Source of the DNA: Caulobacteraceae bacterium PMMR1
GTDB taxonomy: Bacteria; Pseudomonadota; Alphaproteobacteria; Caulobacterales; Caulobacteraceae
Reading direction: 5' to 3'
Length of the DNA stretch: 64,000 bases
Assembly: GCA_000733915.1 (NCBI GenBank)
Contig: JPOM01000001.1
Location: 2,420,001 to 2,484,000, forward strand
Position numbers and translations under genes: made by a program. The notes below the pieces were generated by a model, which was given only the letters and a program-made list of their open reading frames with translations, was not told where the DNA came from and did no database searches. Below, in pieces: positions 10,401-18,854 of the stretch. Positions within the stretch are counted from its first letter, which is position 1; each line of letters starts with the position of its first letter.

Positions 10401-11867
10401 ATGCCCGATTTCGCCCCGCCGCCGCCTCCGCCGACGCGTCTGCGCGACGAGGTCGCCGCCGCCTTCGCCGGGCGCTCGCCGCTGGTGGGCGCGCTCTGCG
10501 GCGCAGGCCTGGTGCTCGCCCTCGCCGCCGTGGGTCACGCGGACATGGCCGTGGCGGGCGTGGCCGCCGGCGCCCTGGCCCTCTTCGGCGGCCTGCTCTC
10601 CCGCGGACGTCCGGCCCTGGTGCACGCGCCGGGAGCGGAGCGGGGGGAGCCCGCCGCCCGGCCGGCGCCCGCCGACCCGTTCGAGTTCGCGCTGGAGTCC
10701 CTGCCCGATCCCGTGCTGATCGTGACCGGCGGCGAGGTCGACGACCTCGCGTCGCGCCGCATCGGCTTCGCCAACGCCGCCGCGCGCGAGCTGCTGCGCA
10801 TCGGGCGCGAAGGCGGCCTGCTCGTCTCCGCGCTCCGCCGCCCCGAGGTGCTGGAGGCGGTGGACGAGGCCCTGTTCGGCCGGGTGGAGACCGAGGTCGC
10901 CTTCGAGTCCGGCGGCGCCCAGCCGCGCTGGCAGCGGTTGCGCGCGCGTCCCCTGCCGGGCCCGCCGCCGACGGCGCTCGTGGTCCTGCACGACGAAACG
11001 GAGCTTCGCCGCAACGAGCGCACCCGCGCCGACTTCCTGGCCAACGCCAGCCACGAGTTGCGCACGCCGCTCGCCTCCCTCTCCGGCTTTATCGAGACCC
11101 TGCGCGGCCACGCCCGGGACGACCCCGCCGCCCGCGAGCGCTTCCTCGGCATCATGGCCGTGCAGGCCGATCGCATGGCGCGGCTGATCGACGACCTTCT
11201 CAGCCTCTCCCGCATCGAGCTGAACGAGCACGTGCCGCCGTCGGGGCGGGTCGACCTGGCGCTGGCGGTGGCCGACGTGCTGGACGCCCTGGCCCCGCAG
11301 GTCGCGGAGTCCGGCGCCAAGGTGGAGGTCAAGGCTCCGCCGCCCGGTCAGGCGGTGATCGCGGGCGAGCGCGACCAGGTGGTGCAGGTCGCCCAGAACC
11401 TCGTCGACAACGCCCTGAAGTATTCGCCCCCGGGCGGGCTCGTGACGGTGGAGGTCCTGACCGATCTCGACCGCGAGGCCGCCGCTGCGGCGCGCCCCGG
11501 GCCGCGGGCCCTGGCCGAGGGCGGCGGGCGCATGTCGCTGGCCGCGCCGGACTGGGGCGATGCGGAGCGCTACGCCCTGCTGCGCGTCTCCGACCAGGGG
11601 CCGGGCATCGACCGCGAGCACCTGCCGCGCCTGGCGGAGCGCTTCTACCGCGTGGAGGGCCAAAAGAGCGGCGCACGCTCCGGCACAGGACTAGGGCTCG
11701 CCATCGTCAAGCACGTCGTGAACCGTCATAGAGGCGGGCTCACGGTGGAGAGCGCTCCGGGGCGGGGAGCGGCCTTCAGCGTCTATTTCCCCGCCGCGCC
11801 GGCCCGAAAACTCGAAACCGTCCGAGAGCTTGCGCCCGATCCAAGGCTTGAGACAAAACTGTCATAG
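10401..11867 (+). CDS. phoR: Phosphate regulon sensor histidine kinase PhoR
   Basis: A 488-residue membrane kinase that controls PhoB. An N-terminal hydrophobic region (about 30-75) gives two close membrane helices. A PAS-like domain follows (about 90-205), then HisKA with FLANASHELRTPLASL, and an ATPase domain with NLVDNALKYSP, SDQGPGI and GTGLGLAIVKH. ATG 10401 (MPDFAPPPP) is chosen over 10359. phoU and phoB follow on the same strand, which fixes the identity. Within the ATPase domain the N and G1 boxes are separated by a longer Ala/Arg-rich insert than usual. The last codons carry a Pho box. Confidence 0.92.
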   Translation: MPDFAPPPPPPTRLRDEVAAAFAGRSPLVGALCGAGLVLALAAVGHADMAVAGVAAGALALFGGLLSRGRPALVHAPGAERGEPAARPAPADPFEFALESLPDPVLIVTGGEVDDLASRRIGFANAAARELLRIGREGGLLVSALRRPEVLEAVDEALFGRVETEVAFESGGAQPRWQRLRARPLPGPPPTALVVLHDETELRRNERTRADFLANASHELRTPLASLSGFIETLRGHARDDPAARERFLGIMAVQADRMARLIDDLLSLSRIELNEHVPPSGRVDLALAVADVLDALAPQVAESGAKVEVKAPPPGQAVIAGERDQVVQVAQNLVDNALKYSPPGGLVTVEVLTDLDREAAAAARPGPRALAEGGGRMSLAAPDWGDAERYALLRVSDQGPGIDREHLPRLAERFYRVEGQKSGARSGTGLGLAIVKHVVNRHRGGLTVESAPGRGAAFSVYFPAAPARKLETVRELAPDPRLETKLS

Positions 11868-11876
11868 ATGTGTCAT
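11859..11876 (+). promoter_or_regulatory. Pho box (PhoB operator) upstream of phoU-phoB
   Basis: CTGTCAT (11859-11865), four bases, then GTGTCAT (11870-11876): two PhoB half-sites with the standard 11-base repeat, matching the Pho-box consensus closely. A further imperfect copy (gtgacaa, 11879-11885) follows. It overlaps the last phoR codons and its TAG stop, and lies ~100 bases before phoU. Autoregulated transcription of phoU-phoB is the inference. Confidence 0.8.
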
Positions 11877-11975
11877 GACGTGACAATCGTTTGAGGGCAA
11901 TTTCCGCGCTCCCGTAATCGGGGACGGGGACGAGTCGCCGCGCAGCCCGCGGCCGCGCAGGATCGACACGCCAGG

Positions 11976-12686
11976 ATGACCGAACACACGCTCCGATTTT
12001 TCGGAGAGGAACTCAATCAGCTGAAGGCCGAGGTGGCGCGCATGGGCGGCCTGGCCGAGGCTCAGGTTGCTGACGCGGTGGAGGCCGTCTCCCGCCGGGA
12101 CGTGCCCCTGGCCCAGGCCGTGATCGAGCGCGACGTCAAGCTAGACGCCTTGCAGCGCGACATCGAGCGCAAGGTCATGCGCCTGATCGCCCTGCGCCAG
12201 CCGGTCGCCCATGACCTGCGCCGCGCGGTCGCGGCCATGAAGCTGACCTGGAGCCTGGAGCGGGTGGGCGACCTCGCCAAGAACATCGCCAAGCGCACCC
12301 TGGTGGTCAGCGAGGCCGAGCCGATCACGCCCCTGACCCGCTCCATCGAGCGCATGGGTCGGCTGGTCGAGGTCCGGCTGAAAGACGCGCTCGACGCCTA
12401 CACCGCCGGCGACCTGGACCACGCCATGAACGTCTGGGCCAACGACGAGGAGGTCGACGAGCACTATAATTCGCTCTTCCGCGAACTCCTGACCTACATG
12501 ATGAGCGACCCGCGCATGATCGGCGCGTGCGCGCACCTCCTGTTCATCGGCAAGAACCTGGAGCGCATCGGCGACCACGCCACGCTGATCGCCGAGATGC
12601 TGCACTATGAGCTGAAGGGCGAGGTGTCGGGCGAGCGGCCGAAATGGTCGGGCGTGGACGGCGGCGTCTCCGCGGCGGAGGGCTGA
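11976..12686 (+). CDS. phoU: Phosphate signalling protein PhoU
   Basis: A 236-residue helical protein made of two PhoU repeats. It carries the metal-binding signatures LERVGDLAKNIAKR (about residues 88-101) and LERIGDHATLIAEM (about 190-203). PhoU normally bridges the Pst transporter and PhoR to keep the regulon off when phosphate is plentiful. Here no pst genes adjoin it. It overlaps nothing; phoB starts 3 bases after its stop, so the two are surely co-translated. Confidence 0.95.
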   Translation: MTEHTLRFFGEELNQLKAEVARMGGLAEAQVADAVEAVSRRDVPLAQAVIERDVKLDALQRDIERKVMRLIALRQPVAHDLRRAVAAMKLTWSLERVGDLAKNIAKRTLVVSEAEPITPLTRSIERMGRLVEVRLKDALDAYTAGDLDHAMNVWANDEEVDEHYNSLFRELLTYMMSDPRMIGACAHLLFIGKNLERIGDHATLIAEMLHYELKGEVSGERPKWSGVDGGVSAAEG

Positions 12687-12688
12687 GC

Positions 12689-13378
12689 GTGGCTCCCTAC
12701 ATCCTGGTGGTCGAGGACGAAGACGCGCTGGCGACGCTGCTCCAGTACAATCTCGAGAAGGACGGCTATAGGGTCGCCCTGGCCGGCGACGGCGAGGAAG
12801 CGCTGGTCACCGTCGACGAAAAGCTGCCCGACCTGATCGTGCTGGATTGGATGCTGCCCAAGGTCTCGGGCATCGAGGTCTGCCGCCGTCTGCGCGGCCG
12901 GGCGGAGACCCGCAACGTCCCCATCGTCATGCTGACCGCCCGGGGCGAGGAGACCGACCGCGTTCGGGGACTCGACACGGGCGCGGACGACTACATCGTG
13001 AAGCCCTTCTCCACGACCGAGCTCTCTGCGCGCATCCGCGCCGTGTTGCGCCGCATCCGCCCGGGCCTGGCCGACGACCGCATCCGTCAGGGCGATATCG
13101 TCATCGACCGGGTCGCCCACCGGGTGAAGCGCGGCGGGCGTGAGGTGCACCTCGGCCCCACCGAGTTCCGCCTGCTCGACTATCTGATGCAGCACCCCGG
13201 CCGGGTGTTCAGCCGCGAGCAACTGCTCGACGCCGTCTGGGGCTCCGATGTCTATGTCGAGGCGCGCACCGTGGACGTGCACATCGGGCGCCTGCGCAAG
13301 GCGCTCAACGTGGACGACGAGGCGGACCCGATCCGCACCGTCCGCTCGGCGGGCTACGCGCTAGACATCGAAGCCTGA
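12689..13378 (+). CDS. phoB: Phosphate regulon response regulator PhoB
   Basis: A 229-residue OmpR-type regulator. The receiver domain has EDE acidic residues, phospho-acceptor D53 (VLDWML), T in MLTAR and K in VKPF. The winged-helix domain ends with the RTVRSAGYALD segment typical of PhoB. GTG 12689 is chosen because receiver homology begins at APYILVVED; an ATG at 12644 would overlap phoU by 43 bases with an unrelated Arg/Gly peptide. Confidence 0.95.
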   Translation: MAPYILVVEDEDALATLLQYNLEKDGYRVALAGDGEEALVTVDEKLPDLIVLDWMLPKVSGIEVCRRLRGRAETRNVPIVMLTARGEETDRVRGLDTGADDYIVKPFSTTELSARIRAVLRRIRPGLADDRIRQGDIVIDRVAHRVKRGGREVHLGPTEFRLLDYLMQHPGRVFSREQLLDAVWGSDVYVEARTVDVHIGRLRKALNVDDEADPIRTVRSAGYALDIEA

Positions 13379-13394
13379 CCGGGCCGGGACGGCG

Positions 13395-16154
13395 CTAGTC
13401 GCGGCGGGGCGCGATCAGGCCGGCGATGCGATCGGCCAGCGCTGTGGCGGTCACGGGCTTGCGCAGCACCGGGAACTCGCCGGCCGCGACCTCGTCCGCC
13501 TCGCCCGCGAAGCCGGTCAGCAGCAAGGCGGGCAGGCCGGGCCTCAGCGCGCGCGCCTGTCGGATCAGGGCGAGGCCGTCCATGCCCGGCATGGAGCGAT
13601 CCGAAACCAGGACGTCATAGGCCTCGCCGCTGCGGAGCAGCGCCAGCGCGGTGGTCCCGTCCTCCGCCTGGGTGACCGCGAAGCCCGCGTCCTGCAGCTG
13701 CTCCGCCAGGACCTCGCGGACCAGATATTCGTCATCCACGATCAGCACCCGCCCTGCGACCCGCGCCGGCCCCGGCGCGCGGCCGGCGACGTCGGCGCTG
13801 CTCTGGGCCGCTCCGGTGGGCAGCAGCAGGCGCACGCACGTGCCCCGTCCCAGCGCGCTGTCCAGCGTGAGCGCCCCGCCGGACTGCTCGGCGAAGCTCC
13901 GCGCCATGGGCAGGCCCAGCCCCGTGCCCTTGTCCTGCGGCTTGGTCGTGAAGAACGGCTCCAGCACGCGCGGCAGGACGTCGGGGTCGATGCCGACGCC
14001 GGTGTCCTCCACGGCGAAGCAGACGTAGTCGCCGGGCGCGAGGGCGCCCGCCTCGCTGCCCGCGTCGGCCTCCGCGATCGCCCAGCGCTCGGCTCGCAGC
14101 GTCAGGCGCCCGCCGTCCGGCATGGCGTCGCTCCCATTGGTGGCCAGGTTGATCAGCGCCGCCTCCAGCTGGCCGCGGTCGGCGAGCAAAGGCGGCAGCC
14201 CGGGCTCCACCTCCAGCACGATGGCGACGCCGGAGCCCAGGGTGTGCGCCAGCACCTCCTGCAGGCTCTCGAGCAGCGGTCCGGCCTCCACGCGCTCCAC
14301 CCTGAGCTCGCCGCGCCGGGCGAAGGCCAGCAGCTTGCGGGTGAGCGAGGCGCCCCGCTGGGCGGCTTCCGCAATCATGCCGGCGAGCCGCGCGACGGCG
14401 TCGGCGTCGGTGGCGCGGCGCTGGATCAGGGCGGACGCGCTCAGCACCGCCTGCATGACGTTGTTCACGTCGTGCGCGATGCCGCCGGCGAGCTGGCCGA
14501 GTGCGGTGAGCTTCTCCGCCTGGATCAGGCGGGAAATGGCGACCTCGCGTTCCGCGATCGCCGCGGCGATCCTGGATTCCAGCTCCTGCTCGGCGCGGCG
14601 CTGGTCGGTGATGTCGCGGCTCACGCCCACGAGCCCGGTCACCTCGCCCGTCCTGGGATCGCGCAACGGCGTCTTGATCGACTGCCAGATGCGGACCTCG
14701 CCCCTGCGCGCGTCGGTGACCGGCTCCTCCACCGTGCGTGAGACGCCCGCCGCCATGATCTCCTGGTCGTGGCGCACCAGGAGCTCGGCCTCGGCGGGGT
14801 CCGGCATCCATTCGGAGTCCACGCGCCCGATCACCTCGGCTTCGGAGCGGCCGATCACCGCCAGGCAGGCGGGGTTGCAGTAGAGCATGCGCCCCTGGCG
14901 ATCCTTAGCGAAGAGCAGGTCCGGACTGGCCGCGCCGAGCGTCCGCAGCGTGCCTTCCACCTCCGCCAGGCGGGCGGCGGCGGCGAGCTCGTCGGTGACA
15001 TCGCGGAAGAAGACCGTGATCCCGCCCGCCTCGGTGGGGAAGGCGCGCGCCTGAAAGTGCCGCCCCAGCGGCTCGTAGAACTGGTCGGCCTGGGTCTCGA
15101 CCCGCTCGGTCATGCAGCGCTGGTAGGCGGTCCAGAGCGGGCCGCCGACCGCCTCGGGGAAGGCCTCCCAGACGACCTGGCCCAAGAGGTCCCGCCCTTC
15201 GGCGATCTGCGCCACGGCGCGGCGGTTGAGGAAGGTGAAGCGCCAATCCGGCGAAAGCACGAAGATGCTGTCCGTGGTGCTTTCCAGCGCACTCCGAAGC
15301 TGGTGCTCGGCGGTCATAAGGCGGGTCTGGTCCCAGACCATGCCGAGCCGCGCGATCATGCGCCCCCGATCGTCGAACAGCGCGCGGCCCCGGACGCCGA
15401 CCCAGACCAGCTGGCTGTCGGACGGCCGCCTCAGCCGATAGCCGACCTCGTAAGCCTCGCCGCTTTCCGCCCGGCGCGCCGCCTCCAGGGCCGCGGGTTG
15501 GTCCTCCGGCTCGATGAAGGCGGCCAGCTCGTCCCAGGTCAGATGCGCCCCCGACGACATGCCGAAGATCGTGGCGGCGCGCGGCGACAGGGTGACCATG
15601 TTGGTGCTCGCGTCCCAGCTCCAGTCCCCCATCCGAGCGGCGTCCAGCGCCATCTCCAGGCGGGTCTCCTGTCGCTTAAGGTCCGCTTCAGTCCGGCGGC
15701 GCTCGGTCACGTTCTCGGCGACGTAGGAGAAGCGCTCGCCTCGGCCGCCCGGCAGAGGCGCCACGGTCACCGCCAGCACGCGCTCGCCCCCCGGCCAGGG
15801 CGCATGGACATAGTCGAACCCGACCGGATGGCCGCGCCGGGCCGAGGCCTCGTAGTGCGCACGCCAGAGCGCGATGGCGTCCTCCGGCACGCCGAGGTCG
15901 CGCGCCGACTTTCCGCTCGTGCTCCCGGGCGGAAGGCCGAAAAAGCGGTTGGAGGCGGCATTGTCATAGAGATGACGAAGATCCCCGCCCGGCAGCAGCT
16001 CGACCGCGCCCATCAGCAGTGGCGAGGCCTCGAAGATGAAGCGCAGCTCCTGGTCGCTGAGCGGTCCTCCGGGAGTCCGCTGCGTGTCCGCAGCCGCTTC
16101 TGCGGTCCGGCTCTCCGAGGTCTGGTTCAAGCGCTGGGGCCCCGGCACATCCAC
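13395..16154 (-). CDS. Multi-PAS hybrid sensor histidine kinase
   Basis: A 919-residue cytoplasmic hybrid kinase without membrane segments. Four PAS-type domains occupy roughly residues 35-155, 165-280, 285-395 and 400-520. Three end in the linker signatures ENVTERRR, RDVTDELAA and RDITDQRRA. A HisKA domain with the variant H-box GGIAHDVNNVMQAV follows, then an ATPase domain (NLATNGSDAMPDGG, DTGVGID, FFTTKPQDKGTGLGL), and a C-terminal receiver (VLIVDDE, LVSDRSMPGMDG, LRKPV). The H-box and FFTTK form resemble sensory kinases of the NtrB/HPK4 class. It stands convergent to phoB and its input signal is unknown. Confidence 0.93.
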   Translation of the reverse strand: MDVPGPQRLNQTSESRTAEAAADTQRTPGGPLSDQELRFIFEASPLLMGAVELLPGGDLRHLYDNAASNRFFGLPPGSTSGKSARDLGVPEDAIALWRAHYEASARRGHPVGFDYVHAPWPGGERVLAVTVAPLPGGRGERFSYVAENVTERRRTEADLKRQETRLEMALDAARMGDWSWDASTNMVTLSPRAATIFGMSSGAHLTWDELAAFIEPEDQPAALEAARRAESGEAYEVGYRLRRPSDSQLVWVGVRGRALFDDRGRMIARLGMVWDQTRLMTAEHQLRSALESTTDSIFVLSPDWRFTFLNRRAVAQIAEGRDLLGQVVWEAFPEAVGGPLWTAYQRCMTERVETQADQFYEPLGRHFQARAFPTEAGGITVFFRDVTDELAAAARLAEVEGTLRTLGAASPDLLFAKDRQGRMLYCNPACLAVIGRSEAEVIGRVDSEWMPDPAEAELLVRHDQEIMAAGVSRTVEEPVTDARRGEVRIWQSIKTPLRDPRTGEVTGLVGVSRDITDQRRAEQELESRIAAAIAEREVAISRLIQAEKLTALGQLAGGIAHDVNNVMQAVLSASALIQRRATDADAVARLAGMIAEAAQRGASLTRKLLAFARRGELRVERVEAGPLLESLQEVLAHTLGSGVAIVLEVEPGLPPLLADRGQLEAALINLATNGSDAMPDGGRLTLRAERWAIAEADAGSEAGALAPGDYVCFAVEDTGVGIDPDVLPRVLEPFFTTKPQDKGTGLGLPMARSFAEQSGGALTLDSALGRGTCVRLLLPTGAAQSSADVAGRAPGPARVAGRVLIVDDEYLVREVLAEQLQDAGFAVTQAEDGTTALALLRSGEAYDVLVSDRSMPGMDGLALIRQARALRPGLPALLLTGFAGEADEVAAGEFPVLRKPVTATALADRIAGLIAPRRD

Positions 16155-16467
16155 GACGTCGGCTTAGCAGGTGCGACAAAACGCGCAAGGCGCCCGCTGC
16201 TCGGCGGCGTGCGGGCCCGCGGCGCTCCCGACCGGTTCCGCGGGTCAAGGGCGCTGGACGCGGGGGGCGCGGCTGCGTTAGCCCTTGCGACGGCGCAGGG
16301 AAGAGATCGAGGGCAGGTGGCCGGCATTCGACGAGACGGACGGCGCAGAGGCGCCTGAACCGCACGTGCCCCGCTGGTCGCGCAAGCCCCGTCCCAGCTT
16401 CGTCCTGGGTTCGGCCGTGGGCGTGCGGGGCCTGATCTTGGGGGCTGATCGCCCGCTGCCACGCCTG
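16155..16467. other. Non-coding or decayed stretch, no gene seen
   Basis: Just over 300 bases between the hybrid-kinase start and a GH16-like fragment. Open frames here are short, Arg/Pro-rich and without recognisable motifs. I see no RNA gene, terminator or clear promoter. It is probably part of the same decayed locus as the two fragments that follow. Confidence 0.5.
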
Positions 16468-16550
16468 ACGTCGAGTTCAGGCGGCCAGGAGCCGTCGGCG
16501 GGCACGAGCCAGAAGGCCGGCCAGGCGCCGGGACCCACGCCGGTGGGCAG
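16468..16550 (-). pseudogene. Fragment resembling glycoside hydrolase family 16
   Basis: On the minus strand this stretch reads [20 protein letters not shown] followed by SWPPELDV. That matches the GH16 core just before the catalytic E-[IL]-D-x-x-E motif, where 'GxWPAFWLLP' and 'WPPEIDV' are characteristic. The expected catalytic continuation is lost (RRGSG follows) and sequence on both sides is not GH16-like in any single frame. About 28 residues survive, so this is a relic. The identification rests on motif memory, not alignment. Confidence 0.5.
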
Positions 16551-16558
16551 GGCGGCGC

Positions 16559-16863
16559 GCCTTCTATCTCGGCCGGGCCGGGGACACGGCCACCGGCGGC
16601 GGCGGGGTGGACACCTTCGTCTTCAAGGAAGCGCCCTGGGCGTCCGGCCACATCACCGACTTCCAGAGCGGCGATGTTTTGGACCTCAGCCAGATGTTCG
16701 CCCGCTATGGGGCTACGCCGGAAGCGATCCGCTGAGCGACGGCCGGCTGACGCTGGTCGCCGACGCCGCGGGAAGCGCCCACGTGCTGACATGGACGGCC
16801 TGGCTCAAGGGTCGGGGACGTGGCGCGAGCCGGCGCCTGCGGGTGCAAGTCGGGATACCCTAG
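16559..16863 (+). pseudogene. Remnant of an RTX / type I secretion C-terminal domain
   Basis: One frame reads [18 protein letters not shown], then GHITDFQSGDVLDLSQMF and ARYG. This is the end of an RTX calcium-binding repeat (GGxGxDxF) followed by the ITDF..GDxLDLS signature of type I-secreted proteins. The continuation YAGSDPLSDGRLTLVADAAG lies in the next frame and becomes contiguous if one base is added to the four-G run at 16709-16712. No start codon, upstream body or secretion genes are present. The call is a decayed or truncated tail of a secreted protein. Confidence 0.6.
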
Positions 16864-16913
16864 CGGCGCTCGTGCATTGTGCGGGCGCCGCCGTCGCATC
16901 AGGAGCCCACGCC

Positions 16914-17888
16914 ATGGCCGATCCCGCCGCCCCGCCCCCCGCCGCGGCTTCCTCAGGCCCGATCGGCATCGGCGTGGTGGGGATCGGCAAGATCGCCAAG
17001 GACCAGCACCTGCCGGTAATCACGTCCAGCCCCGACTATCGGCTCTTCGCGACCACCAGCAAGAGCGGCGGCTATCCGGGCTTCCCCTGCTACACCGACA
17101 TCGGCGACATGCTGGCCAAGGAGCCGGACGTGCGGGCGGTCTCGCTCTGCACCCCCCCGCAGGGTCGCTATGAGCTCGCCGTGGCGGCCATCGACGCTGG
17201 CCGGGACGTGTTCCTGGAAAAGCCCCCCGGCGCGACCCTGTCGGAGGTGGAGGCGCTGCGCGTCCGGGCGGAGGCCAGGGGCGTGGTGCTGTTCGCGAGC
17301 TGGCACTCGCGCTGCGCCCCCGCCGTGCAGCCTGCGCGCGCCTGGATCGCCGAGCGCACCGTCCGGCGGGTGCAGATCGACTGGCGCGAGGACGTCCGCC
17401 ACTGGCATCCCAACCAGGACTGGGTCTTCCAGCCGGGCGGGATGGGCGTGTTCGACCCCGGGATCAATGCGCTCTCCATCGCCACCCGCATCCTGCCGCC
17501 CTTCCACCTGACCTCGGCGGAGCTGCGCGTGCCCGCCAATCGCCAGACTCCCATCCAGGCCGACCTCGCCTTCGTGCTGGACGGCGGCGCGGAGGTGGTC
17601 ATGGCGCTGGACTGGCTGCAGACGGGGCCGCAGACCTGGGACGTGCGGGTGGAGACGGATCGGGGCGTGCTGACCCTGCACGAGGGCGGCCAGCGCGCGG
17701 AGGTCCAGGGCTCCGATGGGCTCGGTCCGCTGAAGCGCGGTCCGCACGTGGAGTACGAGGGGCTCTACGCCCGTTTCGCCGAGCTGGTGCGGCGCCGGAT
17801 CTCCGATGTCGACGTCAGTCCGCTGCGCCAGCTCGCCGACGCCTTCACGCTCGGCAGGCGGACGATCGTGGACCCCTTCGACTGGTGA
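16914..17888 (+). CDS. gal: D-galactose 1-dehydrogenase-like Gfo/Idh/MocA oxidoreductase
   Basis: A 324-residue NAD(P)-dependent oxidoreductase. An N-terminal Rossmann fold has GVVGIGKIAKDQHLP, and the conserved catalytic-lysine motif is FLEKPPGAT. The C-terminal dehydrogenase domain starts at about residue 125 (FASWHSRCAP). The whole sequence, including HWHPNQDWVFQPGGMGVFDP, resembles alphaproteobacterial D-galactose 1-dehydrogenases, which oxidise galactose to galactono-lactone. ATG 16914 has 'aggag' 9 bases upstream. galM elsewhere in the window would serve the same sugar, but the genes are 8 kb apart. Confidence 0.82.
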   Translation: MADPAAPPPAAASSGPIGIGVVGIGKIAKDQHLPVITSSPDYRLFATTSKSGGYPGFPCYTDIGDMLAKEPDVRAVSLCTPPQGRYELAVAAIDAGRDVFLEKPPGATLSEVEALRVRAEARGVVLFASWHSRCAPAVQPARAWIAERTVRRVQIDWREDVRHWHPNQDWVFQPGGMGVFDPGINALSIATRILPPFHLTSAELRVPANRQTPIQADLAFVLDGGAEVVMALDWLQTGPQTWDVRVETDRGVLTLHEGGQRAEVQGSDGLGPLKRGPHVEYEGLYARFAELVRRRISDVDVSPLRQLADAFTLGRRTIVDPFDW

Positions 17889-17900
17889 GCGCGGCGGCGC

Positions 17901-18770
17901 TCAGTGCAGCCAGCCGGTGGCCGCGCCCGCCAGCAGCACCACGCCCAGGACCGCGCGATAGGCCACGAACGGCCAAGCCGAGAAGCGCTCCAGGATGCGC
18001 ATCAGGCCCCAGATGGTCACGAAGGCGCTGACCGCGCCCACGCCGATGCCGACGCCCAACACGCTCCAGCCGTAGGCCGACAGGTGCGCATGGTGCAGCT
18101 CCGCCAGCTCCTTCAGGCCCGCCAGCGCGATGGCCGGAATGCCCAGCAGGAAGGAGAAGCGCGCCGCCTCCTCGCGCTTGAACGAGAGGCCGAGGGCCGC
18201 GGTCAGGGTCGAGCCCGAGCGCGAGACGCCCGGGATCAGGGCGCCGACCTGCGCCAGGCCCACCAGGATCGCGTCCATGACGCCGGCGTCGCGCACCTGC
18301 CGCCGGTGGCGGGCCAAGCGCTCGGCCAGCGCCAGGAGGCCCGCCATGACGATGCAGGCCATGCCGATCGCCGGGATCGAGCGCAGGGGCGAGTTGCAGG
18401 CGTTCAGGGTCTTGGAGAGAAGAAGGCCCGCAATCGCGATCGGCACGGTCGCGATCACGATCAGCAAGGCGAGCTTCAGGTTCGGGTCGCGCCAGCGCCG
18501 CTGGACCACGGCCCCGACGGACCCGAACGCCACCGCGCCGACATCGCTCCAGAAATAGCTGACCACGGCCAGGAGCGCGGCGAGCTGCATGGCGGCCGAG
18601 AAGGCGGCCCCCGGATCGGTCCAGCCCAGGAGCGCGGGCACCACGCGCATGTGCGCGGTCGATGAGATGGGCATCAGCTCGGTGATCCCCTGGATCACGC
18701 CCAGGAACGCCACCTTCGCGTAGCCGAGCTTTACGAAGCCGATGTCCAGCGCGCCGCAGCTGCCCGCCAT
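17901..18770 (-). CDS. uppP: Undecaprenyl-diphosphatase UppP
   Basis: A 289-residue integral membrane enzyme recycling the lipid carrier undecaprenyl diphosphate in peptidoglycan and polysaccharide synthesis. It has about eight membrane segments. The family motifs are EL-PISSTAH (here ELMPISSTAH, with A where G is usual) and PGVSRSGST. The gene converges with the galactose dehydrogenase with only 12 bases between stops. Confidence 0.94.
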   Translation of the reverse strand: MAGSCGALDIGFVKLGYAKVAFLGVIQGITELMPISSTAHMRVVPALLGWTDPGAAFSAAMQLAALLAVVSYFWSDVGAVAFGSVGAVVQRRWRDPNLKLALLIVIATVPIAIAGLLLSKTLNACNSPLRSIPAIGMACIVMAGLLALAERLARHRRQVRDAGVMDAILVGLAQVGALIPGVSRSGSTLTAALGLSFKREEAARFSFLLGIPAIALAGLKELAELHHAHLSAYGWSVLGVGIGVGAVSAFVTIWGLMRILERFSAWPFVAYRAVLGVVLLAGAATGWLH

Positions 18771-18854
18771 GATGTCCCCCAGACCTGCCGATGATCCCTC
18801 GCGTCAGCCTCTAGCCGGTTCGGCCCGAGGGAGGGAAGCGCGGAGGTTGGGCTT

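Noticed and set aside
13395-16154. Hybrid kinase as CckA or ShkA
   Set aside because: It lacks the membrane helices of CckA and the two receivers of ShkA, and has four PAS domains. A generic multi-PAS hybrid kinase call is safer.
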